In this document: in pieces, positions 52,360-60,601 of the stretch | How positions within the stretch are numbered: the first letter of the stretch is position 1 | Layout: each line of letters begins with the position of its first letter | Source: Roseburia rectibacter | GTDB lineage: Bacteria > Bacillota > Clostridia > Lachnospirales > Lachnospiraceae | Length of the DNA: 64,000 nucleotides | Assembly (NCBI RefSeq): GCF_014287515.2 | Contig: NZ_CP092473.1 | Location: forward strand, 1,825,001-1,889,000 | Direction: 5' to 3' | Position numbers and translations under genes: made by a program | The notes under the pieces: generated by a model | The model's input: the letters and a program-made list of their open reading frames with translations, nothing else | Database searches by the model: none | What the model was told of the DNA's origin: nothing

Positions 52360-53375
52360 TTTCAAATCCGCCTTATAACATGAAGTGGAAATTGCCGGTA
52401 TTTGCACAGCTCCAGCCGAGATTTTATGATTGTGAGCTTCCACCGGAAAGTAATGCGAATTTTGCGTTTGTTTTAACTGCATTAGATAAGGTAAATGCAA
52501 AGGCGGTTTTCATTCTGCCATGCTCTGCGCTAACTGGTGGATTAAAACAGGAAGAGGAAATCAGAAAATATCTGATTGAAAAAAATTTAATAGAAGCAGT
52601 CATAGCGTGTCCAGATAATATGTTCGAAAGCACTGGAATTGCAACCTGCATCATTGTATTTAACAAACATAAGAGCACGACGCAAATAGAGCTTATTGAC
52701 ATGAGAAATACATATGAGGTGGAGGAACGCGAACAGAGAGGACAGTACGGAAGCTCGAGCCATACGAATAGAGTGTATAAGAAAGCGGTGAAAGTGTTTT
52801 CTGATGAACAAATGGAACGTGCCATAAAAGCAATTGAAGAACACACTATAGAGAAAGATTTTGCTGTAAGTGTTTCACCAGAGGATGTCAAGGAGAGAAA
52901 GTATAGACTTTTGCCTTCCGCATATTTTGAGGTTGATTTTGAACCACAGCCACATAGGGAATACAAGGAAATCATAGCAGACCTTAATCGTGTGATTGAA
53001 GAGAAAAATGGCTTGAAGCTGACGATGAATGAGAGTCTTGCGAAAGCAATAGGGCTGTACGAGATTTTCCAGGCATTTAAGGCATCAGAAGAAATTAACA
53101 AAGCGATGAATGAGACGCTAGGCTTCACAGGAGAAAAAATCATTCCAGAAAATTTCATTGCAATGTCGAAAAAAGCAGGAGAATTAAAATTTGAGAATGG
53201 GAGAAAAGACAGCGTATCAACAATCTTGATGTCAATTTTGCAGATGTGGAAGCAACACATCATGTATCTGAACATTGAGGAAAACAGATTTTTACTGGAA
53301 TTACGGGATGCGTTACTACCGGATTTAATGAGTGGAAAGATTGATGTAAGTGATAAAAACGTGAAAGATAAATAA
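52344..53375 (+). CDS. Adenine DNA methyltransferase, catalytic half with S-subunit-like tail
   Basis: 343 residues. The catalytic motif SNPPYN lies at residues 7-12, followed by the HsdM-like LTGGLKQEEEIRKYLIE and ATCIIVF. The end, LRDALLPDLMSGKIDVS, is the closing motif of type I specificity (S) subunits. AAAGGAG lies upstream of its own ATG, so it is separately started inside the end of the AdoMet-binding half. No cognate nuclease gene adjoins it; a protective phage methylase is likely. Confidence 0.8.
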   Translation: MGTTLISNPPYNMKWKLPVFAQLQPRFYDCELPPESNANFAFVLTALDKVNAKAVFILPCSALTGGLKQEEEIRKYLIEKNLIEAVIACPDNMFESTGIATCIIVFNKHKSTTQIELIDMRNTYEVEEREQRGQYGSSSHTNRVYKKAVKVFSDEQMERAIKAIEEHTIEKDFAVSVSPEDVKERKYRLLPSAYFEVDFEPQPHREYKEIIADLNRVIEEKNGLKLTMNESLAKAIGLYEIFQAFKASEEINKAMNETLGFTGEKIIPENFIAMSKKAGELKFENGRKDSVSTILMSILQMWKQHIMYLNIEENRFLLELRDALLPDLMSGKIDVSDKNVKDK

Positions 53376-53386
53376 GGAGGAAAACA

Positions 53387-53629
53387 GTGTTTGTAAGAAA
53401 AGCATATAAGAAAAAGTGCATAATTTGCGGAAAAGAATTCGAAACAATATCAGCAGCCGCATTGACTTGTGGAACACAGTGTAGAAATGAACGTAGTAGA
53501 AAAATTCATGAGAAAAGAAGAAACCAGACACATAATAACAGCGATATAAGCAGCGTGTTAGAAAAAGCAAGAGAAGCCGGGATGAGTTATGGAAAGTATG
53601 TAGCAATGGCAGAAAGGACAACAAAATAA
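53387..53629 (+). CDS. Small zinc-finger phage protein
   Basis: 80 residues starting with GTG after AAGGAGG. N-terminal CIICGKEFETISAAALTCGTQC is a Cys4 zinc knuckle, then a basic helix (NERSRKIHEKRRNQ) and a short C-terminal helix. Possibly nucleic-acid binding. Confidence 0.7.
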   Translation: MFVRKAYKKKCIICGKEFETISAAALTCGTQCRNERSRKIHEKRRNQTHNNSDISSVLEKAREAGMSYGKYVAMAERTTK

Positions 53630-53643
53630 AAAAGAAAGATATC

Positions 53644-54741
53644 TTGGAATTAAAAAGAAGGCTGACAAAGAATAACTGCACTTTTTCCCGTATTTGCGGG
53701 TGCTATGTGGATGTAGATAAAAATATCGTAACAACATTCGGAGAGACATTTTTGAATCTTCCGGATGAAGAATTTTATAAATACTTGGATATTGCAAAAG
53801 GAATCTTTAAGGGAAAACTGAAAGACAACATGTTGAATCTGGAACTTTCGGAAGAGGCAAAGGAAGAAAACGACATGCAGCAGTTCCTGTTGACCATGAG
53901 AGAAACCGGATTAAAGAATAAAGAAATGCTGATGGCATTTTATGAAAGAGTGATCGACAATTACGATTATATCGGAGACTACCTGATCCTGCTTTACCGT
54001 GATGCCTACGATGTTATAACAAAAACTTCTGATAACAACAAAATAGATGAATCAGAGGACGTCTACGAGTACATGCTCTGCGCTATATGTCCGGTAAATC
54101 TGACAGCACCGGGACTGGCATATAGCGAAAGCGAGAATGCGATCGTAAACAGATTCCGTGATAAAGTAGTCGGCGCACCGGATACAGGATTTTTATTCCC
54201 GGCATTCACGGATCGAAAGGAAGATCGAGATGCAATGCTCTTTTATACGAGAGACACGAAAGCACCGCACCAGGAACTCGCACAGGGATTAGGATGTATT
54301 ATGCAGACAACAGCGACAGAGCAGAGGGAGATATTAAAAACAGTTATCACGGAAGTACTTGGAGACAGCGATGAAGGAATCAAGATGTATGAAGATTTCC
54401 ACCGGGTTTTGGATGAAAAGCTGGAAGAGGAAGCAAAGAAAGAACTGGAACGCACAGAACAGCAGGAATTAACACTTGGAATCTTGGAAGAGACGCTGGA
54501 GAAAGCAGACACGCCGCCGTCATGTATCGAGGAGATCGCAAAGTCATACCGGAGTGCTTTTAAAGAGACACCGACGATTGCAGCAGTAATCGACGAAAAA
54601 GCGGTTAAGGCAAGCCATAAGAGGGACAATATCGAACATGTGAAAAAAATGCTGAAAGGCGCCGCAGAAGAGATTAAGATTTTGAACGGCGGAAAAGAGA
54701 CGGAGTTGACTGAAAAAATACGGGAAGTTACGGGCGTTTAG
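53644..54741 (+). CDS. DUF4317-family protein
   Basis: 365 residues. The start LKRRLTKNNCTFSRICGCYVD and ETFLNLPDEEFYKYL match DUF4317 proteins common in Lachnospiraceae chromosomes. Mostly helical, no membrane segment. It begins with TTG without a good ribosome-binding site and may rely on coupling to the preceding gene. Function unknown; its presence in a prophage suggests a captured host gene. Confidence 0.75.
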   Translation: MELKRRLTKNNCTFSRICGCYVDVDKNIVTTFGETFLNLPDEEFYKYLDIAKGIFKGKLKDNMLNLELSEEAKEENDMQQFLLTMRETGLKNKEMLMAFYERVIDNYDYIGDYLILLYRDAYDVITKTSDNNKIDESEDVYEYMLCAICPVNLTAPGLAYSESENAIVNRFRDKVVGAPDTGFLFPAFTDRKEDRDAMLFYTRDTKAPHQELAQGLGCIMQTTATEQREILKTVITEVLGDSDEGIKMYEDFHRVLDEKLEEEAKKELERTEQQELTLGILEETLEKADTPPSCIEEIAKSYRSAFKETPTIAAVIDEKAVKASHKRDNIEHVKKMLKGAAEEIKILNGGKETELTEKIREVTGV

Positions 54742-54751
54742 GAGGAATCCA

Positions 54752-54907
54752 ATGCATAGAGATAATAAAGAACGCAACAGAGCCATTAAATCGCTGACGG
54801 ACAAGCGAACGAGAATACCAAAGCATCCAAACCCGGATACATTGAGAGATTTTAAGGAAGTACCGTATCAGTTACGGTATGGGAAGGAGAAGAAAGATGC
54901 TGAATAG
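54752..54907 (+). CDS. Small basic phage protein (51 aa)
   Basis: ATG 54752 follows GGAGG by six bases. The sequence (MHRDNKERNRAIKSLTDKRT...LRYGKEKKDAE) is strongly charged and probably disordered or helical. It overlaps the next gene by 11 bases. No family recognised. Confidence 0.6.
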   Translation: MHRDNKERNRAIKSLTDKRTRIPKHPNPDTLRDFKEVPYQLRYGKEKKDAE

Positions 54908-55319
54908 AGAAAAATACGCAAAAGAGATTATTGAAATCGCGTGCAATGGGGGGAACATTGCCGTCGTTAATGGAAAGCTGGAAAATTGCAGAAAAACACA
55001 GTGCAACGAGTGTAATTTTAATGGCGGCACAATAAGAGATTGTGAAATAAAGACGAGAAAATGGGCGAACAGCGAATATGTCGAACCGATTGAACCGCCG
55101 GTTGATTGGAGTAGAGTTCCAGTTGATACACCGATTTTGGTCAGAGATTCTGAACTTTTTGCGTGGAGCAAAGAACATTTTGCAAAATATGAAGATGAAA
55201 CGGTTTATACATGGGATTACGGAAAAACGTCATGGAGCACATACGACGGTAAAATGAGTAGCTATAAATATGCTATGTTACCAGAAAGTGAGGATCAGAA
55301 TGAAAATAAGCAGAATTAG
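54897..55319 (+). CDS. Hypothetical phage protein with Cys cluster
   Basis: 140 residues. CRKTQCNECNFNGGTIRDC (about 29-47) is a likely zinc site; the second half (RVPVDTPILVRDSELFAWSKEHFAKYED) resembles a beta-rich phage accessory domain. ATG 54897 follows GGGAAGGAG. Confidence 0.7.
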   Translation: MLNREKYAKEIIEIACNGGNIAVVNGKLENCRKTQCNECNFNGGTIRDCEIKTRKWANSEYVEPIEPPVDWSRVPVDTPILVRDSELFAWSKEHFAKYEDETVYTWDYGKTSWSTYDGKMSSYKYAMLPESEDQNENKQN

Positions 55320-55650
55320 AAGCCGGATAGTTAAATCATTAACAGAAGCCTGCGGATATTCTCCTCTGACGAAAGTGATTTCAGAGGAAGAGGTAAACAG
55401 GATTCTGGCAGAGGAAGAAAAGACTGGTGGGTGGATTCCGGTGAGTGAGCGACTGCCGGAAGAAGCATATGGATGTTTGGTAACTGTTATGGACTATGAG
55501 CCGTCAACACAAACTGATTTTGAAAATATACTTCCGTATTTTGTCGGATATGACGGTCACGGATGGAACGATGCAGACGGAGAGAAAATTCCATTTGACG
55601 TTATTGCCTGGATGCCACTGCCGGAGCCGTACCGGGAAAGCGAGGAATAG
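55300..55650 (+). CDS. DUF551-domain phage protein
   Basis: 116 residues. GGWIPVSERLPEEAYGCLVTV is the DUF551 signature, with WMPLPEPY at the end as usual. A frequent small protein of Firmicute and enterobacterial phages with unknown role. It overlaps the preceding gene by 20 bases. Confidence 0.8.
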   Translation: MKISRIRSRIVKSLTEACGYSPLTKVISEEEVNRILAEEEKTGGWIPVSERLPEEAYGCLVTVMDYEPSTQTDFENILPYFVGYDGHGWNDADGEKIPFDVIAWMPLPEPYRESEE

Positions 55651-55652
55651 TG

Positions 55653-56009
55653 ATGGAAGATAGATATTTATTCCGTGGAAAGCGGATTGATAATGGAGAA
55701 TGGGTTGAATGGAATGCACTCACTGGGATACCCCATGATGTAATCATTTTGGAGAATACCATCTGCCAGTGCACCGGACTTAAGGATAAGAACGGCAAGC
55801 TGATTTGGGAGAATGACGTTTGCGATAGAAAAGAACAGTATCCAGAGATTGTAAAATATTGCAATGGGGACTGGACATTGGATTACAGTTATGCAAGCCA
55901 TAAGGAAAGCGGGGATTGTTACTGCAACTTAGGATTTTATACAGAAGAAAGAAAATGCGCAGAAGTTATTGGAAATATTTTTGACAATCCGGAACTGTTG
56001 GAGGTGTAA
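55653..56009 (+). CDS. YopX-family phage protein
   Basis: 118 residues. DRYLFRGKRIDNGEWVEW at the start and CTGLKDKNGKLIWENDVCD in the middle are the YopX beta-barrel signature known from SPbeta. Function unknown. GAGG lies seven bases before the ATG. Confidence 0.82.
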   Translation: MEDRYLFRGKRIDNGEWVEWNALTGIPHDVIILENTICQCTGLKDKNGKLIWENDVCDRKEQYPEIVKYCNGDWTLDYSYASHKESGDCYCNLGFYTEERKCAEVIGNIFDNPELLEV

Positions 56010-56011
56010 GA

Positions 56012-56353
56012 ATGACGGAGAATGAAGCACTTGAATATCTGAAAAGCTCAAAAAGAAAAAGTAACATGTTGGGAATTCTTCCGGGGTCAGATATTGGAAA
56101 CTCAATTATTAAGGCCCTGGAAGAGGTTCAACAGTACCGAGCAATCGGAACGGTGGAAGAATGCCGGGCGGCGATGGAGAAGCAGACGGCAAAGAAAGGA
56201 ATAAGAGAAGAGATAAAGAAAGGATACAATAGAGGAATGCATCACTATTATTGTCCTGTTTGTTACGAGAAGGGAGATTTAAGAAACAAGTATAATGTCG
56301 GGTCATATTGCAGTGACTGTGGTCAGAAATTAGATTGGAGCGATAAAGAATGA
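56012..56353 (+). CDS. Zinc-ribbon phage protein
   Basis: 113 residues. Helical N-terminus (ENEALEYLKSSKRK, IIKALEEVQQYRAIGTVEE) common in Clostridial phage accessory proteins, then a Cys4 ribbon YCPVCYEKGD...YCSDCGQKLDW (about 80-109). It overlaps the next gene by 4 bases. Confidence 0.75.
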   Translation: MTENEALEYLKSSKRKSNMLGILPGSDIGNSIIKALEEVQQYRAIGTVEECRAAMEKQTAKKGIREEIKKGYNRGMHHYYCPVCYEKGDLRNKYNVGSYCSDCGQKLDWSDKE

Positions 56354-56625
56354 GTAAGATTTCAAAAGAAATAGTTGATAAAATCGAACAACGAAATGCA
56401 CTTAATGAAGAGATTGCAAAGTGGTGTAAGGAAAACCTTGAAATGGACGGTATGGACCCTGACTTTGCTGATATCACAGAATATCATACGGGTAACGAGC
56501 AGGGTGGAGATAACTGTAAAGAATGGTGTGACAAGACATGTAGGGGAGAAGATTGGTACACAGGTGACTATTATTGGGAAACCGAATACGAGGGTAAATA
56601 TCTTCACATGAAATTTGATGTTTAG
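56350..56625 (+). CDS. Hypothetical phage protein
   Basis: 91 residues, acidic, with a helical start and a Trp/Tyr/Asp-rich second half (KEWCDKTCRGEDWYTGDYYW). Coupled by a 4-base overlap with the upstream gene. Confidence 0.65.
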   Translation: MSKISKEIVDKIEQRNALNEEIAKWCKENLEMDGMDPDFADITEYHTGNEQGGDNCKEWCDKTCRGEDWYTGDYYWETEYEGKYLHMKFDV

Positions 56626-56649
56626 AAGTGTGGAACAGGAGGGCGAACG

Positions 56650-56922
56650 ATGAGACTGATTGATGCGGACGATGTAAAGAAGATGATTTCTGATACATTT
56701 GAGAAGGAAAAGGATGTTATAAATAGCTTTTGGAAAATGGGTACGTTGATGGAAAAAGTCGACGAAATTCAGACCGCTTACAATGTGGATGCGGTTGTAA
56801 GCGAATTGGATAAGGCAAGTTGTGTTGCACAGCCTGTAGGATGGAGTGCAAAAAAAGAAATTGTTGAACTTAAAACGGCAATCGAGATTGTGAAAGGTGG
56901 AGGTGTAGATGAAACAAACTGA
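56650..56922 (+). CDS. Hypothetical phage protein (MRLIDADD type)
   Basis: 90 residues. The MRLIDADDVKKMI start recurs in many small phage proteins of this group; the rest is helical. GGAGGG precedes the ATG. It overlaps the next gene by 14 bases. Confidence 0.7.
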   Translation: MRLIDADDVKKMISDTFEKEKDVINSFWKMGTLMEKVDEIQTAYNVDAVVSELDKASCVAQPVGWSAKKEIVELKTAIEIVKGGGVDETN

Positions 56923-57259
56923 CATAGAAATGTCTTATGCCAAGCTGAAGGAATCTGATGATAGATTAAAAATCTTGAAAACAGAAACCGGAAAAGAAAG
57001 ATTTATCAACAGTAAATGTACTTATGAGTACCGGATAAAAAGCACGTGCAGAGTTTTACAGCACATCCGTGATGAGTACAGAGCAAACAGGCTGTGCGAT
57101 CTGGAAACACTTCTCCGGCATTGTCAGGATAAACTAAATGGAAACATTGACGGGATAGAACTGGAACTGAAAGAAGGAAAACCGTTCCGATTCGAGAAAG
57201 ACGAGCAGGAAAAACGAAAGGAACGTTTAATACAGTATTGGTTGATGTGCCAGAGCTGA
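56909..57259 (+). CDS. Hypothetical helical phage protein
   Basis: 116 residues, largely alpha-helical and charged, with a Cys/Leu-containing middle (RVLQHIRDEYRANRLCDLET). GGTGGAGGTG precedes the ATG. No family recognised. Confidence 0.65.
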   Translation: MKQTDIEMSYAKLKESDDRLKILKTETGKERFINSKCTYEYRIKSTCRVLQHIRDEYRANRLCDLETLLRHCQDKLNGNIDGIELELKEGKPFRFEKDEQEKRKERLIQYWLMCQS

Positions 57260-57277
57260 CAGGTAAAGGTAAGCAAG

Positions 57278-57418
57278 ATGATTTTAAAATTAATAGGGAT
57301 AATAATTGTTATTTCATTTTATGATGAGATGGAAAAAGCACGGGAAAAGAAAGAACTGCATAATGTTGTATACTGGGGAATCCTGTTAATAACTGCATTC
57401 ATCACGATCTGGAGATAA
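57278..57418 (+). CDS. Small membrane protein (46 aa)
   Basis: ATG 57278 is preceded by AAAGGTAAG. Two hydrophobic stretches (ILKLIGIIIVISF and VVYWGILLITAFITIW) flank a charged segment DEMEKAREKKELH, so a membrane hairpin is predicted. Too short for a family call. Confidence 0.55.
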   Translation: MILKLIGIIIVISFYDEMEKAREKKELHNVVYWGILLITAFITIWR

Positions 57419-57501
57419 AAACAATTAGTAATAGACAATATTACACATGTAAATTATAATCATATAGAAATTACAAATATAATTATAAAGGAGACAATGA
57501 C

Positions 57502-57690
57502 ATGCAGACATTATCAGATCAGGAAAAGAAAGTTTTAAAAATTATCAAGGAGTCAGAGCAGCAGTTAACGCCGGAAGAAATCACGGCAGAGATAAACAGA
57601 AGATACGGGCAGGTTTGGCCAGTGCAGGTTACTTTAACATTTATGGCAAGATTAGAGAAGCTGGGATATACGGATACTAATAAACAATGA
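57502..57690 (+). CDS. Small winged-helix-like protein
   Basis: 62 residues. LSDQEKKVLKIIKESEQQLTPEEITAEI and VQVTLTFMARLEKLGY have the spacing of a winged helix of BlaI/MecI type without the dimer domain. AAAGGAG precedes the ATG. It follows an A/T-rich promoter-like stretch (57419-57490). Possible late regulator. Confidence 0.6.
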   Translation: MQTLSDQEKKVLKIIKESEQQLTPEEITAEINRRYGQVWPVQVTLTFMARLEKLGYTDTNKQ

Positions 57691-57729
57691 AGAACAGGCA
57701 GGGAGAAAAATAAAACAAGCAGAGGGGGA

Positions 57730-57963
57730 ATGTGTGTGAATGAGAAAGAAGTGTACGAGATCTGTATGAGTGTAGATAGCATCATAGCCGATAAACTGAC
57801 AGAATCAATCGTTGTTGGTACCAGTTATGACATGTTAGAAGCTCATTATGGCATTCTCCCGATCAGTAAAAATTGCTTTTACCGGAAACGTCGGATTGTG
57901 CAGAAATTCATAGAGCAGAAGAGGAGCGGGCGGACAGATGCGGATGGTGCGGTAATTATTTAA
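57730..57963 (+). CDS. Conserved-looking small phage protein
   Basis: 77 residues, alpha-helical (VDSIIADKLTESIVVGTSYDMLEAHYGILPISKNCFYRKRR region) with a basic C-terminal half. GAGGGGG precedes the ATG. Located just before the activator gene. Function unknown. Confidence 0.65.
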   Translation: MCVNEKEVYEICMSVDSIIADKLTESIVVGTSYDMLEAHYGILPISKNCFYRKRRIVQKFIEQKRSGRTDADGAVII

Positions 57964-58062
57964 AAGTACATGGAAGTATATAGCGTTGAAAATTGGTACA
58001 AATCCACTAAATTTCCATGCTAAAATTACTATAGAGTAATAATTGAACATGGAGGATGGAGA

Positions 58063-58473
58063 GTGGAGAAAGAAAATGAATTAAAAAAGGAATACCTGAA
58101 ACAATATGAAAAAGCAGTGCGTCAGATGAAACGCAGCGAGGAAAAGATCACAGAAATGCGTTTAAGCAAGATTATGCCATCTGTAGGCAATGACGGCATG
58201 CCACACGCACATAACAATACAGATCTATCTGCTTATGCTGCACTACTGGACGAAGAGGAAAGACGGTACATGAAAGCCAGATATCACAGAATCAAGCTGT
58301 GCCAGGAGATCACGGACAAGATAGAGCGGATGGATAATGAAGATGAAAAGGATGTATTGATGTACCGTTATATCCGGTTGATGAAGTGGGAGGATATCTG
58401 TGTGAAGATGGGATTATCATGGAGACGCACCCATTACATACATAATGATGCACTGAAACATTTTATAATTTAA
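58063..58473 (+). CDS. ArpU/RinA-like late transcriptional activator
   Basis: 136 residues. A helical N-terminus is followed by a sigma-70 region 4-like helix-turn-helix near the C-terminus (VLMYRYIRLMKWEDICVKMGLSWRRTHYIHNDA). Proteins of this type precede the terminase genes in Firmicute phages and switch on late transcription. The start is GTG 58063, preceded by GGAGGATGGAG. Confidence 0.8.
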   Translation: MEKENELKKEYLKQYEKAVRQMKRSEEKITEMRLSKIMPSVGNDGMPHAHNNTDLSAYAALLDEEERRYMKARYHRIKLCQEITDKIERMDNEDEKDVLMYRYIRLMKWEDICVKMGLSWRRTHYIHNDALKHFII

Positions 58474-58534
58474 AAGAGTGCATAGAAGTGCACACTCAAA
58501 ATATGATATTGTTATACTAACCGAAAGGTTCAAA

Positions 58535-58563
58535 GGGAGATTGCGGCAGCAGTCTCTCTTTTT
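58535..58563 (+). terminator. Terminator-like hairpin before the packaging genes
   Basis: GGGAGATTGC (58535-58544) pairs with GCAGTCTCTC (58549-58558), then T5. A second hairpin, GCGGCTCC / GGAGCCGC, lies at 58582-58609. Together they could insulate or regulate late transcription. Confidence 0.6.
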
Positions 58564-58635
58564 CGTGCTCACAACATTAAGCGGCTCCATGAAACCCAGG
58601 GGAGCCGCAACCTCCGTATGAATGGGGAGATTAGA

Positions 58636-58821
58636 ATGAATAAAGAAAGATACAGTGATCCGACAGCCGAACAGGCGATTGCACATGTGATGAAAGAGTG
58701 TAGGGAAAAGAAGAATCAGGAAGGAAGTGATCCGAATGGCAAAAGGAAAATACGAATACTGGCTGACACCGGAAGGTTTACTGAAACTGGAAGGATGGGC
58801 GAGAGACGGCCTCACAGATGA
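58636..58821 (+). CDS. Small gene upstream of terS
   Basis: 61 residues from ATG 58636 (GGGGAGATTAG upstream). The first part MNKERYSDPTAEQAIAHVMK is the kind seen before terS in related phages. The C-terminal half is very basic and shares 86 bases with terS in another frame, so the true end may have been extended by drift. Confidence 0.55.
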   Translation: MNKERYSDPTAEQAIAHVMKECREKKNQEGSDPNGKRKIRILADTGRFTETGRMGERRPHR

Positions 58822-59191
58822 TCAGATAGCCCGCAATATGGGAATTTCACGCAGTACATTAAACAAATGGAAAAATGATCATTCGGACATTTCGGACACC
58901 TTAAAAAGAGGGAAAGAAGTTATTGATCTTCAAGTGGAGAATGCTTTGCTTAAGCGTGCACTGGGATATGAGTACGAGGAAGTATCTGAGAAATATGAAT
59001 ATGGTGAAATGACAGAAAGAAAAGTAGCAAAGAAACATGTTATTCCAGATACTACCGCACAGATCTTCTGGTTAAAGAACCGCCGTCCGGATAAATGGAA
59101 AGACAAACAGGATGTTCAGGTATCCGGTACCTTGGAAGCAGAGAAGACAAAGCTGGATGACCTGATCAAACAAATGCGTGGTGATGGATAA
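58736..59191 (+). CDS. terS: Terminase small subunit
   Basis: 151 residues. N-terminal helix-turn-helix (DGLTDDQIARNMGISRSTLNKWK, about 24-46) for recognising the packaging site, then an oligomerisation helix and a C-terminal TerL-binding part. It overlaps terL by one base (ATAATG). ATG 58736 is chosen; AAGGAAG lies upstream. Confidence 0.87.
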   Translation: MAKGKYEYWLTPEGLLKLEGWARDGLTDDQIARNMGISRSTLNKWKNDHSDISDTLKRGKEVIDLQVENALLKRALGYEYEEVSEKYEYGEMTERKVAKKHVIPDTTAQIFWLKNRRPDKWKDKQDVQVSGTLEAEKTKLDDLIKQMRGDG

Positions 59192-60600
59192 TGAGCAGCC
59201 AGAGGCTGATTTTATCAGATAAATATCAGGACTTTATAAAACATGATGCACCTGTGGAAATGTTAGAAGGCGTGACGGCAGCAGGCAAAACAACAGTCGG
59301 CATATTCAAATTTATGCTTAAAGTTGCAGAGTCACCGAAAAAATATCACATCATTGCATCAAAGGATACCGGAACAGCAGAGAAGAACATCATAAACAAG
59401 GACCTTGGGATTATAGATGATTTTGGTATTCTTACAACCTATAACGGCAATGGAACAAAGGATGAAAAGATACCACATATCCTTTACCGGACCAGTAAGG
59501 GTGAAAAAATCGTGTATGTAATGGGGTATGGGGATAAAAAGAAGTGGCAGAAAGCACTCGGCGGTCAGTACGGATGTCTGTATATTGATGAGATCAACAC
59601 AGCAGATATTGATTTTGTCCGTGAGGCAGCCATGCGGGCAGATTATATCATGGGAACATTAAACCCGGATGATCCGAGCCTGCCGGTGTATAAAGAGTAC
59701 ATTAATTGTTGCCGCCCATTGGAAAGATATAAAGACGATGCACCAAAAGAGATCAATGAGTTACTGACAGAGCCGGAAAAGGCTGGATGGACGCATTGGT
59801 TTTTTAATTTTAAAGATAACTGGGGACTTCCGCCCGAAAAGATAGAACAGATCAAAATGAACGTACCAGAGGGGACAAAGCTATGGAAGAATAAGATACT
59901 TGGACTGCGGGGCAGGGCAACAGGTCTTGTATTCAGTAATTTCAGCAGGAAAAAGCATGTTGTAACGAAAGAATATGCAAAACAGTTTATAAAAGACAGG
60001 CACCGGACAGATCAGAAAGAATGGTTCGAATGGTTTACTGCTGGTCTTGACACTGCATATTCCACAGAAAGTCCGGACACGATCGCAATGAGTTTTATGG
60101 GAATCACAAACTATGGAAGATTGTTTGTCCTGGATGAAAAGGTATATAACAATGCAAATATAGAAAATCCGATAGCACCATCGGATACAGTAAAGAACTA
60201 TATTGATTTCCTGGAACGCAACAGAAAGGAATGGGGGTTTGCAAAAAATGTATTTGTGGATTCCGCAGATCAGGCAACGCTGACAGAATTCGCAAAATAC
60301 AAAAGACTGCATAACGATTGCCTGTACCTGTTTAATAATGCATACAAAAAGGTTGAGATCATTGATCGAATCAATTTACAGCTTGGCTGGCTTTCCTATA
60401 ACGAAAATGGGAAAGAGCCAAGCTATTTTATTGTCGAAACCTGCACTAATTATATACATGAGATGGAAGTATACAGTTGGCAGGAAGATAAAGATAATAC
60501 GCCGGAGGACGGCAATGACCATATGATTAACAGCACACAGTATGGATGGATTCCGTACCGTGAAAAGATCGGAGTGAAACGAAATGAAGGTGGTAGATAA
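59191..60600 (+). CDS. terL: Terminase large subunit
   Basis: 469 residues. Packaging ATPase and headful nuclease. Walker A-type GVTAAGKTT (27-35), Walker B CLYIDEI (about 130-136), and RNase H-fold nuclease residues in AGLDTAYS, VFVDSADQA and GNDHMINSTQY. Normal length for the Terminase_3/6 class. Confidence 0.93.
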   Translation: MSSQRLILSDKYQDFIKHDAPVEMLEGVTAAGKTTVGIFKFMLKVAESPKKYHIIASKDTGTAEKNIINKDLGIIDDFGILTTYNGNGTKDEKIPHILYRTSKGEKIVYVMGYGDKKKWQKALGGQYGCLYIDEINTADIDFVREAAMRADYIMGTLNPDDPSLPVYKEYINCCRPLERYKDDAPKEINELLTEPEKAGWTHWFFNFKDNWGLPPEKIEQIKMNVPEGTKLWKNKILGLRGRATGLVFSNFSRKKHVVTKEYAKQFIKDRHRTDQKEWFEWFTAGLDTAYSTESPDTIAMSFMGITNYGRLFVLDEKVYNNANIENPIAPSDTVKNYIDFLERNRKEWGFAKNVFVDSADQATLTEFAKYKRLHNDCLYLFNNAYKKVEIIDRINLQLGWLSYNENGKEPSYFIVETCTNYIHEMEVYSWQEDKDNTPEDGNDHMINSTQYGWIPYREKIGVKRNEGGR

Positions 60601-60601
60601 A

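Noticed and set aside
52320..52370. Programmed frameshift joining the two methyltransferase halves
   Set aside because: No slippery heptamer was seen, and the second half has its own AAAGGAG and ATG, so separate initiation is simpler.
58501..58518. Late promoter before the packaging genes (TATACT at 58513)
   Set aside because: A -10-like box is present but no -35 box at proper distance; it may be activator-dependent, but sequence alone does not support a call.
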